64,000 nt of DNA. It comes from Spirosoma radiotolerans (GTDB lineage Bacteria > Bacteroidota > Bacteroidia > Cytophagales > Spirosomataceae). Position numbers and translations under genes: made by a program. The stretch's first letter is position 1. Each line of letters opens with the position of its first letter. Shown piece by piece: positions 28,465 to 37,103 of this stretch. The DNA lies in contig NZ_CP010429.1 in the NCBI RefSeq assembly GCF_000974425.1, positions 682,001 to 746,000 on the forward strand, read 5' to 3'. The notes under the pieces were generated by a model. It made no database searches, was not told where the DNA came from, and saw only the letters and a program-made list of their open reading frames with translations.

Positions 28465-31400
28465 CAGAGTCCACGTTTAGTTGCCTGATAAAGTGCTTCA
28501 ACAATGTTGGTGCGGGTATTTAAGTTACCAAGTTTAGGGTTATTTCGGGTCGGATAAACCCGATTGCACAAAAATATATACGTCAGGTTGTAGGCGGGGT
28601 CTGGTTCGACCCAGACAAACGTGCCTGTGTACCCCGAATGCCCATAACTGGCTTTGGTCGCCGACCGGGGCGCGTTGCCTGTGTAGGTAAACGACGGCTT
28701 GTCAAAGCCCAGACCCCGCCGGTTACCCAGCTCCGGAAACTGGTAGCGGGTGAATTCGGCTATTGTTTTGGCCGAAATATACTGCTGGCCCGCGTAGCTG
28801 CCTTTCTGTCGATACATCTCGTACACTTTCATTAGGTCGTTGGCATTCCCAAACAAGCCCGCGTGGCCCGACAGCCCGTTGAGCATAGCCGCGCCTTCAT
28901 CGTGTACGCGTCCCCAAATCAGCGTCTTCCGAAACAGCGAGTCATACTCGGTTGGAACGATCCGGTCCAGTGAATAAAAACGGCGGGGCAAAAAGGTGAG
29001 TGTTGTGGCACCAAGCGGCTTATAGAAAGTCGTTTTCAGGTAATCTTCGAAGTTTTCGCCGGTCAATCGCTTCACAATCTGTGGATACAGGATAAACGAT
29101 AAGTCAGAATAAACATATTCTTTCTTGGCGTTCAGGGGCGAGTCCCGGATTTGCTCAAAAATGGTTTTCGGGTAGCTCTTGAATTCGAACAGACTGTCGG
29201 TTACCTCAATGGGGTATCGCGCTGACCGTTCATTCTTGAAGGTTTTCGGCTTCCACGAGCCGTCTGGATTTTTGGTATCCATCCAGAACGGTATAAAGGC
29301 TTTGAGCCCAGCCTGGTGCGTTAGTACATCACGCCAGCGCAAATCCGCTTTGTTCGACTTCTTAAAACTGGGTAGATAGTCGGCCATTTTTCCGTCCAGG
29401 TTAAACTTCTTGTCGTCCACCAGGTGCATTAACGCTGGGGTGGATGTACTTACCTTCGTAACGGATGCCATGTCGTAGAGGTCATCCAATTGGACAGGCC
29501 TTGGTTCGGCGCCGAGCGAGGCATCGTAGGTATGCTTACCGTACGCTTTCCGGAAAATGACCTTGCCATTGCGAGCCATTTGCACTACGCAACCCGGAAA
29601 CGCGCCCTGCGTCAGCCCCACATTGACCAGCGAATCCACCTGCTGGGTCAGAAACCGGCTGTCGATGCCGACTTCTTCGGGAATGGTGTATTTAAGGCGA
29701 CCGATGGGCTGAACCGTTATACCGTCGCCCAGCCGGAAGCGCTGATTGACCGTAACGGGCAACTTCCCCGACGCGCCAATGGCGCCAAAAATCAACTGCG
29801 CCGATAGCTCTTCGGTAAAGTTGGTTAACTGGTAAGGCATAATGATTGCTCTTGCCTTTTCAACAGTACGGCCGGGCTGGGCGGTATCTGCCGGGAAGGT
29901 CAGTTTGTCCAGCGCATACACGTTTCCGAACACCGTCACAATGGCTTTTCCGGTAGCGACTAACTCACTCAGAATACCGGCTGTTTTGGACTGTAGACCG
30001 TATTTGACGGCCGGACGAATGCTATTCAGGTGAACATCGACCAGAATCAGGTTATAGTTTTGTAAGGAATCCCGAATCTGAGCCAGCGTAGAATCAGGGG
30101 TGCGCGAGGTCAGGTTAAAGTGATCGACCTTTGTATAATTAGCCGCCATTTGCTGAAAAGCCGTGACTTTATCGCTCTCAATGGCCACTGAGGCAATCCG
30201 GAGAGTATCCAGTCGCTGTAGCGGTACTATATTCTGGTCATTCTTTAGCACCGTCAGGCTTTTTTCGGTGAGCCTGCGATTGAGCAGTTCATCCTGCACA
30301 GAATTAAGATCGTTGACCAGGTTATCCAGCACAACGGGTTTATACTGATCCAGCCCAGCCCAGGCTTTGGCCTGTAATACTTTCAAACAGCGGGCGTCGA
30401 TAGAGGCCTGGCTGATACGCCCATCAGCGATGGCCTGTTTAACCTGTGCCAGCGCGCTGGGTACATCTTCCGTAAACTCCAGTACGTCCATACCCGCTTC
30501 CATCCCAAGCTCATCGGCCTTTCCTGACGGGTAAAATTTTGTTACGCCTTTCATGTTCATGGCGTCGGAAAAGACGAGACCCCGGAAGCCCAGTTCGTTC
30601 TTGAGCAGGTTGGTCACAATGGCGGGCGAGAGCGTTGAGGGTCGGTTGCGGGTGGTGTCGAGAGAAGGAATGCTTAAATGCGCAATCATCACCCCTGTGG
30701 CGCCCGCTTTGATGAGTTCGCGGAACGGATACAGTTCCAGCGAGTCGAGCTGCGCCCGGCTCTTGCTGATCAGCGGTAAGTCGTAATGGGAATCGGTACC
30801 TGTATCGCCATGACCAGGAAAGTGCTTCAGGCTGGTTAGCAACTGATTGTCCTGCATACCGCGCATGTAAGCAAGGGCTTTGCGGGCCACGGCATATTTG
30901 TCTTCACCAAAGGAGCGGAAATTAATGACGGGATTGTTTGGGTTATTATTTACATCCACCGAAGGCGCAAAGTTGACGTGCATGCCCAACCGGCGCGCCT
31001 GTTTGGCCAAATTGGCCCCCATCTGGTAAATGAGCGAGTCAGAACCAGCACCCTGCATGGCCCCAAGCGTCATCTGGTAGGGGTAGCGAACGGTACTGTC
31101 CAGGCGCATGGCAATGCCCCATTCGGCATCCATGGCAATAAGCAGGGGCACGGGTGAGTTAGCCTGAAGGCGGTTCGTTAGCGTAGCCTGCCGAACGGGC
31201 CCACCCTGAAACATAACGACGCCACCCAGTTTATTGGTCCGTACCAGCGTAATCAGGGAGTCTTCGTAAGCGGGTCTGCGGTTCGAATAACCGGCCACCA
31301 TAATCAGTTGGGCGATCCGATCGTCGGGGGCCATGTTCGTAAACACCGAGTCGGCCCAGCAACTTTGGCGGGCATTGAGTTTAAGAAACGTTGAGGGTGT

Positions 31401-31472
31401 TGTTTGCGCGAAGGTCGAAAAGGACAGTAAAACGCTGAATAAACCGAAAAGAACAGACCGGCAGAAAGGCAT
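28464..31472 (-). CDS. GH3 beta-N-acetylhexosaminidase fused to a class C beta-lactamase-like domain
   Basis: A 1002-residue exported protein with two catalytic domains. I start at the ATG at 31472 (signal MPFCRSVLFGLFSVLLSFS ending TFAQ), because the ATG at 31502 adds a polar extension. Residues about 35-400 are a NagZ-type glycoside hydrolase family 3 domain with KHFPGHGDTGTDSHYDLP (216-233, His/Asp acid-base loop) and the nucleophile D303 in SDAMNMKGV; a C-terminal GH3 domain follows to about 580. Residues about 600-1000 are a serine hydrolase of the class C beta-lactamase/DD-peptidase fold: SVTK (670-673), YSD (788-790) and HSGYTG. It probably trims cell-wall muropeptides outside the cytoplasm. 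Confidence 0.92.
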   Translation of the reverse strand: MPFCRSVLFGLFSVLLSFSTFAQTTPSTFLKLNARQSCWADSVFTNMAPDDRIAQLIMVAGYSNRRPAYEDSLITLVRTNKLGGVVMFQGGPVRQATLTNRLQANSPVPLLIAMDAEWGIAMRLDSTVRYPYQMTLGAMQGAGSDSLIYQMGANLAKQARRLGMHVNFAPSVDVNNNPNNPVINFRSFGEDKYAVARKALAYMRGMQDNQLLTSLKHFPGHGDTGTDSHYDLPLISKSRAQLDSLELYPFRELIKAGATGVMIAHLSIPSLDTTRNRPSTLSPAIVTNLLKNELGFRGLVFSDAMNMKGVTKFYPSGKADELGMEAGMDVLEFTEDVPSALAQVKQAIADGRISQASIDARCLKVLQAKAWAGLDQYKPVVLDNLVNDLNSVQDELLNRRLTEKSLTVLKNDQNIVPLQRLDTLRIASVAIESDKVTAFQQMAANYTKVDHFNLTSRTPDSTLAQIRDSLQNYNLILVDVHLNSIRPAVKYGLQSKTAGILSELVATGKAIVTVFGNVYALDKLTFPADTAQPGRTVEKARAIIMPYQLTNFTEELSAQLIFGAIGASGKLPVTVNQRFRLGDGITVQPIGRLKYTIPEEVGIDSRFLTQQVDSLVNVGLTQGAFPGCVVQMARNGKVIFRKAYGKHTYDASLGAEPRPVQLDDLYDMASVTKVSTSTPALMHLVDDKKFNLDGKMADYLPSFKKSNKADLRWRDVLTHQAGLKAFIPFWMDTKNPDGSWKPKTFKNERSARYPIEVTDSLFEFKSYPKTIFEQIRDSPLNAKKEYVYSDLSFILYPQIVKRLTGENFEDYLKTTFYKPLGATTLTFLPRRFYSLDRIVPTEYDSLFRKTLIWGRVHDEGAAMLNGLSGHAGLFGNANDLMKVYEMYRQKGSYAGQQYISAKTIAEFTRYQFPELGNRRGLGFDKPSFTYTGNAPRSATKASYGHSGYTGTFVWVEPDPAYNLTYIFLCNRVYPTRNNPKLGNLNTRTNIVEALYQATKRGL

Positions 31473-31512
31473 GAGAAAGAGAATTGGGTCGTGATAGGCC
31501 AAAAATACAAAA

Positions 31513-31556
31513 AAGTGTCCTCGCTAACTCATTAAATAAGTCTAGCGAGGACACTT
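31513..31556 (-). terminator. Intrinsic terminator of the beta-barrel gene
   Basis: Fourteen-bp perfect arms (AAGTGTCCTCGCTA at 31513-31526 and its complement at 31543-31556), 16-nt loop, followed on the minus strand by a T-run. It lies 20 bp after the stop of the gene at 31576. Confidence 0.8.
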
Positions 31557-31575
31557 GGTAGAAAGCCGAGATCGA

Positions 31576-32256
31576 CTACTTCCGGTACCGGCTTGGGTGT
31601 TCGGGGCCAACGCCGAAGCCATAACCGAGGGTCAACGTGATCGTCGAGTTGTTGACGTTCTGGTTGTTATTAAGCGTGATATCGCTCAAGCCATAGCGGT
31701 AGCGCGCATCGATCAGAAAACGCTGCCGTTCGCCCAACCCCTTGAAATTGAGCTGGAAACCAGCGATCAGGCCTAAATCCATTGACCGGAATTCGGCGCT
31801 GTTATCGAAATCTGGCTGAGCAACTCCCTGCGCTATGTAATTCGTACGTTTTGCATTCAGCTTAAAACCAAACGATGGACCAAAGAAAACGTTGGGTCGG
31901 AAATTACCGCTCAGCGTCAGGAAGTAGCGTAGAGCAATTGGGACCTCCAGATAATTAATCCGTTGTTTGAACGAGTTGGCCTGACTATTAGCGGGGTCTG
32001 CATATTTAGCACCCATTTGCGAGTAAAGAACATCGCCCGAGATGCCGAAATGGTTCAGGGAACTATACATCAAAAAAGCCCCGGCTGTTACACCCGGCCG
32101 CAACGTATAGTCCTTGGCATCCATGCCAAATGTGGATAAATTTAAGCCGACACGTGGGCCTGCACTGAACCGCTGTTGGCCAAAACTGCTTGATAGACAG
32201 CTAGTAACGAGGAGAAACGAGAAGATGGTAAAACGTAATGAATTTGCGCGAAACAT
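31576..32256 (-). CDS. PorT-like outer-membrane beta-barrel protein
   Basis: A 226-residue exported protein. After a signal peptide (about 1-26, ending SFGQ) the sequence alternates amphipathic strands (RFSAGPRVGLNLST, YLEVPIALRYFLTL, VFFGPSFGFKLNAK, FLIDARYRYGLSDI, ITLTLGYGFG) of a small eight-strand barrel of the OMP_b-brl_2 type. These proteins sit in the outer membrane; some (PorT) help type IX secretion, but most have no assigned role. It has its own terminator. Confidence 0.82.
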   Translation of the reverse strand: MFRANSLRFTIFSFLLVTSCLSSSFGQQRFSAGPRVGLNLSTFGMDAKDYTLRPGVTAGAFLMYSSLNHFGISGDVLYSQMGAKYADPANSQANSFKQRINYLEVPIALRYFLTLSGNFRPNVFFGPSFGFKLNAKRTNYIAQGVAQPDFDNSAEFRSMDLGLIAGFQLNFKGLGERQRFLIDARYRYGLSDITLNNNQNVNNSTITLTLGYGFGVGPEHPSRYRK

Positions 32257-32396
32257 AGAGAATCCAATAAAGTTGATATGTCCGGTTAACGCCTTACGTT
32301 TTATAAATGTTTTATTTGTTTCTAAAGATTATTGAGAGTTTTACCGAAAGGGATAGGAATAGGGTGACGAATGAACCCTGAAAGAGCAACTCGCTT

Positions 32397-32813
32397 TCAC
32401 GTTTTCATCATCCCTAATGGCGTACTGCTGAGCGGTCTAGTCATCACCGTTGTGGTTGGTTTTAGAACCGGCTTGACGGGTTGTTTGGGCGCAAAGAATA
32501 TAAAATAAATTGCCATTGCCAGCATAAACAGAATAGCCGCTGTTGTTGTCGCAATCCAGAGTGGCCAAAGCCGTTTCTGATTCGCCGATGCGTGAATACG
32601 CTCATGCAGGGCGTCCCGAAGATCAGCCAGTTGTTCGGTCGTGGGACGGGTAGCTGCATCGGCGGCCGTTTGCTGCATAGCCTCCAGTCCCGCCAGGGCG
32701 TCGGCATAAAATGGATTTTCGAGGAGAAGCCGCTCTACGCGATACCGGGCCGGGCCACTTAACTGACCGGCTTGATAGGCCTGTAAATCGGTAAAACTTA
32801 GTTGGTCGTTCAT
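32397..32813 (-). CDS. Probable anti-sigma factor (single-pass membrane protein)
   Basis: A 138-residue protein with a cytoplasmic N-terminal part (FTDLQAYQAGQLSGPARYRVERLLLENPFYADALAG, a helical pattern seen in anti-sigma and sigma-associated proteins), one membrane helix (about 83-107, LWIATTTAAILFMLAMAIYF) and a short Pro/Thr/Lys-rich periplasmic tail. It lies 54 bp downstream of an ECF sigma factor on the same strand, the standard arrangement for a membrane anti-sigma factor. The zinc-binding HxxxCxxC motif of ZAS-type factors is absent, so the assignment rests on context. Confidence 0.6.
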   Translation of the reverse strand: MNDQLSFTDLQAYQAGQLSGPARYRVERLLLENPFYADALAGLEAMQQTAADAATRPTTEQLADLRDALHERIHASANQKRLWPLWIATTTAAILFMLAMAIYFIFFAPKQPVKPVLKPTTTVMTRPLSSTPLGMMKT

Positions 32814-32867
32814 GGCAGTAGCGCAGGTGGAAACCCGCTATCAACTAAAAACGAGCTTTCGCCCGCG

Positions 32868-33470
32868 TTACTTACGCATACAAATTTTCAAATTTCGACG
32901 CCCATTTTGCAAATAACTTTTTACCTGTTTCAGGTCGTAGCCCGTTAGCTCGGCTACTTCCGTATAGGTTTTGTGATCCAGGTAAAAGAGCGTCAGGCAG
33001 GTTTGCTGTTCGTGGGGCAACGTTTTTAAACACGCTTCCATGGTCGTTAGGTCTTCTTCAAGCTCCGACTTGTCGGCATCATCCGCCGATAGCTGCATAA
33101 TGGGCTCATCGTCGAGGTCGGCTCCGGTGCCGGTTACCAGCGCGGCTTTGGGGTGCGCCTGCATTTTACGGAGCTGCATCAAACAATAATTGCGGGCCAC
33201 ACTGTGGAGCCAGGGGCCAAACTGCTGTACGTCATGTTTGCGCAGGTCGGTTACCAACTGTTCAAACAGATTCATGACGGCATCTTTGGCCTCATCCTCA
33301 TCGCGCAGGTAATTAAAGCAAACCGCATAGACCAGGTCCATGTGCTGCTCATAGAGTTCACCCAATACCGCCAAATCGCCGGTAGCCCGATAGGCGGCAA
33401 TGTAGTCAGCCGGTTCCTTGCGGGAGTGGCCGGAACTGGCCCTGGGCTTACGAAACAGTTTTAGAAACAT
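32868..33470 (-). CDS. ECF RNA polymerase sigma factor
   Basis: A 200-residue sigma-70 family factor of the extracytoplasmic-function type. Region 2 is about 34-75 (LYEQHMDLVYAVCFNYLRDE, DAVMNLFEQLV), and region 4 with its helix-turn-helix is about 150-197 (LPHEQQTCLTLFYLDHKTY, LTGYDLKQVKSYLQNGRRNL). The linker between them is acidic (DDADKSELEEDL). The gene heads a two-gene unit with the probable anti-sigma protein. The target promoters are not identifiable; it could control one of the neighbouring envelope genes. Confidence 0.9.
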   Translation of the reverse strand: MFLKLFRKPRASSGHSRKEPADYIAAYRATGDLAVLGELYEQHMDLVYAVCFNYLRDEDEAKDAVMNLFEQLVTDLRKHDVQQFGPWLHSVARNYCLMQLRKMQAHPKAALVTGTGADLDDEPIMQLSADDADKSELEEDLTTMEACLKTLPHEQQTCLTLFYLDHKTYTEVAELTGYDLKQVKSYLQNGRRNLKICMRK

Positions 33471-33657
33471 ACACGAACTGGCTGCTTACTCCATAACGAT
33501 GCAGGAGGAGCCCAAATTCCACATTTGTTTACTGGCAGATTAGACATTGACGGTAAAAGGAACGCTATTTAACCAGGTCATACAATCAATAACTCGCCAA
33601 GACTATAACCTATTGTTAGCGCAAGTCGTTACAATCTAATACAAACTCATCGAAATT

Positions 33658-33936
33658 ATGAAACGGTTCTCGTTCAGCCTGTTAGGACTACTGGTTAGCA
33701 TCAGTGCGTTGGCACAGAGTAATCAGGCTCCAACGATGCAGCAATCGACCTCAACAACGGATACTCGGCAGGCTAATCCAGTTCGGCCAAAAATAAAGCC
33801 TGCCAATCGGCAGGAGCGGCTGAAAATGGAAGCGGGTGTAGATTCGACCTTACCCAAAAATCGGAAACAAAAGCGATTGCGGCCCGATTCGCTGCGTCGG
33901 GGGGGCGCTACCAAGGTCGATAGTGTTCGCCGGTAA
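33658..33936 (+). CDS. Small exported basic protein
   Basis: A 92-residue protein of unknown function with a signal peptide (MKRFSFSLLGLLVSISALAQ). The mature part is Gln/Ser/Thr-rich at first and then strongly basic (RPKIKPANRQERLKMEAG, KNRKQKRLRPDSLRRGG, VDSVRR). No globular domain is recognisable, so it is probably disordered. It is divergent from the ECF sigma gene and followed 45 bp later by a second protein of the same style. Confidence 0.6.
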   Translation: MKRFSFSLLGLLVSISALAQSNQAPTMQQSTSTTDTRQANPVRPKIKPANRQERLKMEAGVDSTLPKNRKQKRLRPDSLRRGGATKVDSVRR

Positions 33937-33980
33937 GTTTTGTGTGTAATTTTTTCATTGACCAAACTCAACCAAACGTT

Positions 33981-34310
33981 ATGATTAAAGTATTGCTCGG
34001 TGTATTGCTGATGGCTACTCCTGCGCTGGCTCAGACGACACCCCAAACGGCTAAAACAAGTGCGCCGAAATCGGCCTCGGGTTCGGCTAGTTCGGCCAAA
34101 CCGACCTCGGCTTCAGCGTCTGCACGGTCAAAAAAGCCTATTCCACCTCCATCCATGAAGGATAACCTGGAGAGTAAGGATAATGCAATTCCTACTTACA
34201 AGAAAGAGAAGGATGCTGGTGTGCAAAAGGTCCGTTACCGCTACCAACCCCGCCGGACGGAGTCGGGTGCTCGCAAAGATACCCTGATCGATCGGCGCAA
34301 GAGCCAATAG
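33981..34310 (+). CDS. Small exported basic, Ala/Ser/Pro-rich protein
   Basis: A 109-residue exported protein; the start at 33981 gives signal peptide MIKVLLGVLLMATPALAQ, whereas an upstream in-frame ATG at 33942 spoils it. The mature part opens with a low-complexity TAKTSAPKSASGSASSAKP region and ends in a basic segment (RYRYQPRRTESGARKDTLID, RRKSQ). Architecture and the terminal DTLxDRR resemble the upstream protein, suggesting a tandem pair of related genes. Function unknown. An intrinsic terminator follows. Confidence 0.6.
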   Translation: MIKVLLGVLLMATPALAQTTPQTAKTSAPKSASGSASSAKPTSASASARSKKPIPPPSMKDNLESKDNAIPTYKKEKDAGVQKVRYRYQPRRTESGARKDTLIDRRKSQ

Positions 34311-34329
34311 AAATGACAACAAACTTTAC

Positions 34330-34373
34330 TGCCCTGTAGCCTGAGGAATCGCCCTGGCTACAGGGCATTTTTA
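34330..34373. terminator. Intrinsic terminator between convergent genes
   Basis: Twelve-bp perfect arms (TGCCCTGTAGCC at 34330-34341 and GGCTACAGGGCA at 34356-34367) followed by TTTTTATTTC on the plus strand. It ends the plus-strand small-protein gene and overlaps the end of the AsmA-like gene. Confidence 0.8.
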
Positions 34374-35609
34374 TTTCTTTTTCTCTTTTTTCTCAGCCTT
34401 ACGCTTTGCCCGCTTCGCCTGCCGTTCGGCTTTTCGCTCGGCTCGTTTCTCTTTCCGCTCCGCTTTACGTTCGGCCCGCTTGGCCTTAAAGTCGTCTTTA
34501 AAGCTTTTGACCGCATCCTGCAGCGTGATATTGTTATCGAATTCACCCTTGAACGCTTCGATATACGCGTTGCGCAATACACCGAAAATAGTTGGCCAGG
34601 TGGCGGTTTTAATATCATCGATGGTGCCATTGAGCGGAATACGCGTGGCTACCTGATCGCGCTTTTGATTTTTAAAAATGGCCGTTCCCGCCTGTGCAAC
34701 CAGCTCTGTAAAAAACTTTCCGATAGATCGGCCCTCGTGTTCGTCAAGCTTGAAGATCTGCATGCCCTTCGTGAGTGGCTTCAGATAGCCATTGAGTTTG
34801 CTGTTGAGCATGGCCATCTCGCTGTATACACTGACGGTTCCGCGCTCGAAATCAAGGTTGGCATAGTGACGGGCGAGAGGATTAAGTTTTACTAGCTGCA
34901 GGTCGCTGAACCGAAGTTTGTAATCAAAATCTGGTACTTCTTTCAGCAGGTTCATGTTGGCGTAGAAATTCATGGTGCCTCCATAACCCGGCACATCTCC
35001 CGACGCTTCGACCGGTGAAGGCAGCTTGTTATTCTTGTCTTCTACGTTCCGGATATTCCGAATTTCTCCCTGAAATTTCTGGATAGACAAATCGGCCCGG
35101 GGTTGGGTGACCAGACTTGTCAGATTGACCTTACCGTTGATAACCGCGAACCGGTTGATGCTGATGGGCAGCAGTTTTTTCAGGTAAACAGTCCAGTCTA
35201 CATCGGCTCCAGTTTGGTTACTGGATTCCGTATCACTAAAAGCGAAGTTAATTTTCGGCTCGTAGCATTCGACCTCGCTAACCAGTTTCCCTTTGAAGAG
35301 CGACTTCCACTCGACCGATAAATCGGTTTTAGGGATAAAGACAAAGGGCTCTTTTAGCTTGCCATTGATTTTACGAATGTTCAAGTTGTCGAGTTGGTAG
35401 GCGCCCCGGATAAGCTGGATATCGATGTCATCGACATGGCCCGTGTAACTCCCCATATCGGCTAATGTTTTATTGACATACCGCAACACGAAATAAGGTA
35501 GCAATAACCGGGCGATGATCAGGAGTACGACAAGCGCAAGTATAATTTTTGTTGTTCGTTTCAAAACGTTGACTGACTTGGTGTAACGTTTTGATAAACA
35601 CGTAATCAT
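34371..35609 (-). CDS. AsmA/DUF748-like protein with basic C-terminal tail
   Basis: A 412-residue membrane-anchored protein: one N-terminal helix (about 17-38, TTKIILALVVLLIIARLLLP) followed by a beta-rich region (VDDIDIQLIRGAYQLDNLNI, FAVINGKVNLTS, DFDYKLRFSDLQLVKLNPLA) typical of DUF748, a branch of the AsmA-like repeating beta-groove family that helps lipids or outer-membrane components cross the periplasm. The last 40 residues (from about 372) are an extremely basic Lys/Arg/Glu/Ala helix of repeated RAERKAE-type units. This tail is unusual for the family and may bind LPS, nucleic acid or a partner. Confidence 0.72.
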   Translation of the reverse strand: MITCLSKRYTKSVNVLKRTTKIILALVVLLIIARLLLPYFVLRYVNKTLADMGSYTGHVDDIDIQLIRGAYQLDNLNIRKINGKLKEPFVFIPKTDLSVEWKSLFKGKLVSEVECYEPKINFAFSDTESSNQTGADVDWTVYLKKLLPISINRFAVINGKVNLTSLVTQPRADLSIQKFQGEIRNIRNVEDKNNKLPSPVEASGDVPGYGGTMNFYANMNLLKEVPDFDYKLRFSDLQLVKLNPLARHYANLDFERGTVSVYSEMAMLNSKLNGYLKPLTKGMQIFKLDEHEGRSIGKFFTELVAQAGTAIFKNQKRDQVATRIPLNGTIDDIKTATWPTIFGVLRNAYIEAFKGEFDNNITLQDAVKSFKDDFKAKRAERKAERKEKRAERKAERQAKRAKRKAEKKEKKK

Positions 35610-35615
35610 ACAAAT

Positions 35616-35666
35616 GGTTGGCTCGGTTGCCGGACTTTAAGTTAAAGTCCGGCAACCGAGCCAACC
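35616..35666. repeat. Near-perfect 51-bp palindrome
   Basis: Two 25-bp arms (35616-35640 and 35642-35666, core GCTCGGTTGCCGGACTTTAA) around one central base. It sits 6 bp upstream of the AsmA-like start and 29 bp downstream of the pentapeptide-like gene. It can terminate the upstream gene, but the arms are longer and the loop shorter than a normal terminator. Confidence 0.65.
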
Positions 35667-35695
35667 AGGCTTCTATTGTCTTGTATGGTTAGGCA

Positions 35696-36475
35696 CTACC
35701 GTCCATTCGGAGAGAACCGGCGCCCATCGAGGGTTGTGTATTTGAAATCAGTAGACCCATTGAACCGGGTATCGTCGAAGTTGGTGCCTCGGGGCAGATG
35801 TGTATATTTAAAGTCGGCGTTGCTACTGAAGCGGGCCTGGCTGAAATCGACGCGCTCATCGAATTTGGTGTATTTAAAGTCGGCATATCGCTCGAAGGCT
35901 ACCCTCCGAAACGACGATGACTCATCGAATTTGGTGTATTTAAAGTCGGCATACTCCCGGAAGGTCGAACCGCTGAAATCGGCCTCATTACGAAATCTGC
36001 TGTACTTAAACAAAGCCCCATCCTGAAAATTGTTATCGGTAAAAATCGCGCGCTGGCTGAAAGTCGAATACTTGAACGCAGCATCGTTCGTAAACTGGCA
36101 ACCTTCGATGGTAACGGCTTCGGTGAAGTCCGTGTTATAAACTTTATTGCTCATGTTCAGGAGTTTTCGTTCTTCCTGTTGCTCTGTCCGGTAGGCTAGA
36201 AATTTGCCCTTGAAGGTACAGTTCTTAAAGGTTAACGGAACATCAACTGTACTCAGGAACTCCTGCGATTCACCTTTCCAGTTACCCTCGCGGACTTCTT
36301 TTCGATTCGCCAGGCTGGTCAGGTCAAGATCGCCGGTGATGGTGGTATTTTGATAAGAAACCGCTTCCCGGCGATTGATTTTGGCCATAATATCGCTGGC
36401 ACTAACGGTCGTCTGAGCCAGAGTTGGGGCCATCGCAAGGCAGGCGAGCAGGAACAAAAGGAGGCTAGTTTTCAT
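35696..36475 (-). CDS. Exported pentapeptide-like beta-helix protein
   Basis: A 259-residue exported protein (signal MKTSLLLFLLACLAMAPTLA). The C-terminal half is a repeated right-handed beta-helix. From about residue 155, four to five 22-residue units begin FKYxxF (FKYTKFDERVDFSQARFSSN as example) with Phe at positions 1, 6, 12 and 17, that is, 5-6-5-6 spacing instead of strict pentapeptides. The N-terminal part has looser ANF/CTF/CQF pentapeptide-like turns (TFKNCTFKGKF, IEGCQFTNDAAFKY). The corresponding DNA repeats every 66 bp. Such proteins usually act as structural or binding scaffolds; the partner is unknown. Confidence 0.78.
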   Translation of the reverse strand: MKTSLLLFLLACLAMAPTLAQTTVSASDIMAKINRREAVSYQNTTITGDLDLTSLANRKEVREGNWKGESQEFLSTVDVPLTFKNCTFKGKFLAYRTEQQEERKLLNMSNKVYNTDFTEAVTIEGCQFTNDAAFKYSTFSQRAIFTDNNFQDGALFKYSRFRNEADFSGSTFREYADFKYTKFDESSSFRRVAFERYADFKYTKFDERVDFSQARFSSNADFKYTHLPRGTNFDDTRFNGSTDFKYTTLDGRRFSPNGR

Positions 36476-36550
36476 GCGTTTGTATCGGTCTTGTGCTTGA
36501 TTTTCACTAAAGATGCAAAGGCAGGGTAAAAGGTTGCGTGATCATAAAAT

Positions 36551-36585
36551 AATACGGCCAAACCGGTTCTAGGTTTGGCCGTATT
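36551..36585 (-). terminator. Terminator of the accessory module
   Basis: Fourteen-bp arms AATACGGCCAAACC (36551-36564) and GGTTTGGCCGTATT (36572-36585), 7-nt loop, followed on the minus strand by ATTATTTTAT. It lies 75 bp past the end of the gene at 36660. Confidence 0.75.
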
Positions 36586-36659
36586 GATGACATAAACGAG
36601 AGGGGTAACTCTATATGTTTTACGGTTTCCAGGCGGGAACCGCCTGGGTAAGCTATAGC

Positions 36660-37007
36660 TTAATCCAGCCACATCACTTTGTCATACGCCACTTCATAGT
36701 CCAGCTCTTCCAGAGCTATTAACCCCGCGAAGTGGCCAGTCTCGTCGGTCTGGACGGCATTCCATAACCCCGACGCATCGCGCAGAAGCAGCCGGTAGCC
36801 ATACAGCGGATGGAGCGTATCGGCATCAGTTCTATGGTCCCAGCCCGTCTGGAGTTCAATGGCAAAGGCAATGCGGTCCATAACCTCACTCATCTGCCCT
36901 GCCAAACTATCGGCTCCATCCAATTCTTCAATCCACAGCACCAGCCCATCGGTTCCCCAATCGAAATGGAGATCAGTAGGGGTGAGGGTGATGATCGATG
37001 CGTTCAT
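36660..37007 (-). CDS. Small protein of unknown family
   Basis: A 115-residue cytoplasmic protein; I use the ATG at 37007 because the longer frame to 37076 adds a polar segment across the gap. It is acidic and Trp-containing (FDWGTDGLVLWIEELDGADS, GLWNAVQTDETGHFAGLIAL) with no motif I recognise. It is the third gene of the unit with the exonuclease-like protein, separated from it by about 96 bp, and ends before the terminator at 36551-36585. Confidence 0.5.
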   Translation of the reverse strand: MNASIITLTPTDLHFDWGTDGLVLWIEELDGADSLAGQMSEVMDRIAFAIELQTGWDHRTDADTLHPLYGYRLLLRDASGLWNAVQTDETGHFAGLIALEELDYEVAYDKVMWLD

Positions 37008-37103
37008 AACGGTTTGTTGTTTGTAGGAATTTGGTTTAAGGTTGGCTGATGCATGTTTATCTGATACGTCAACCAACCGTCAACCACAAATCGTAAACTT
37101 CTT

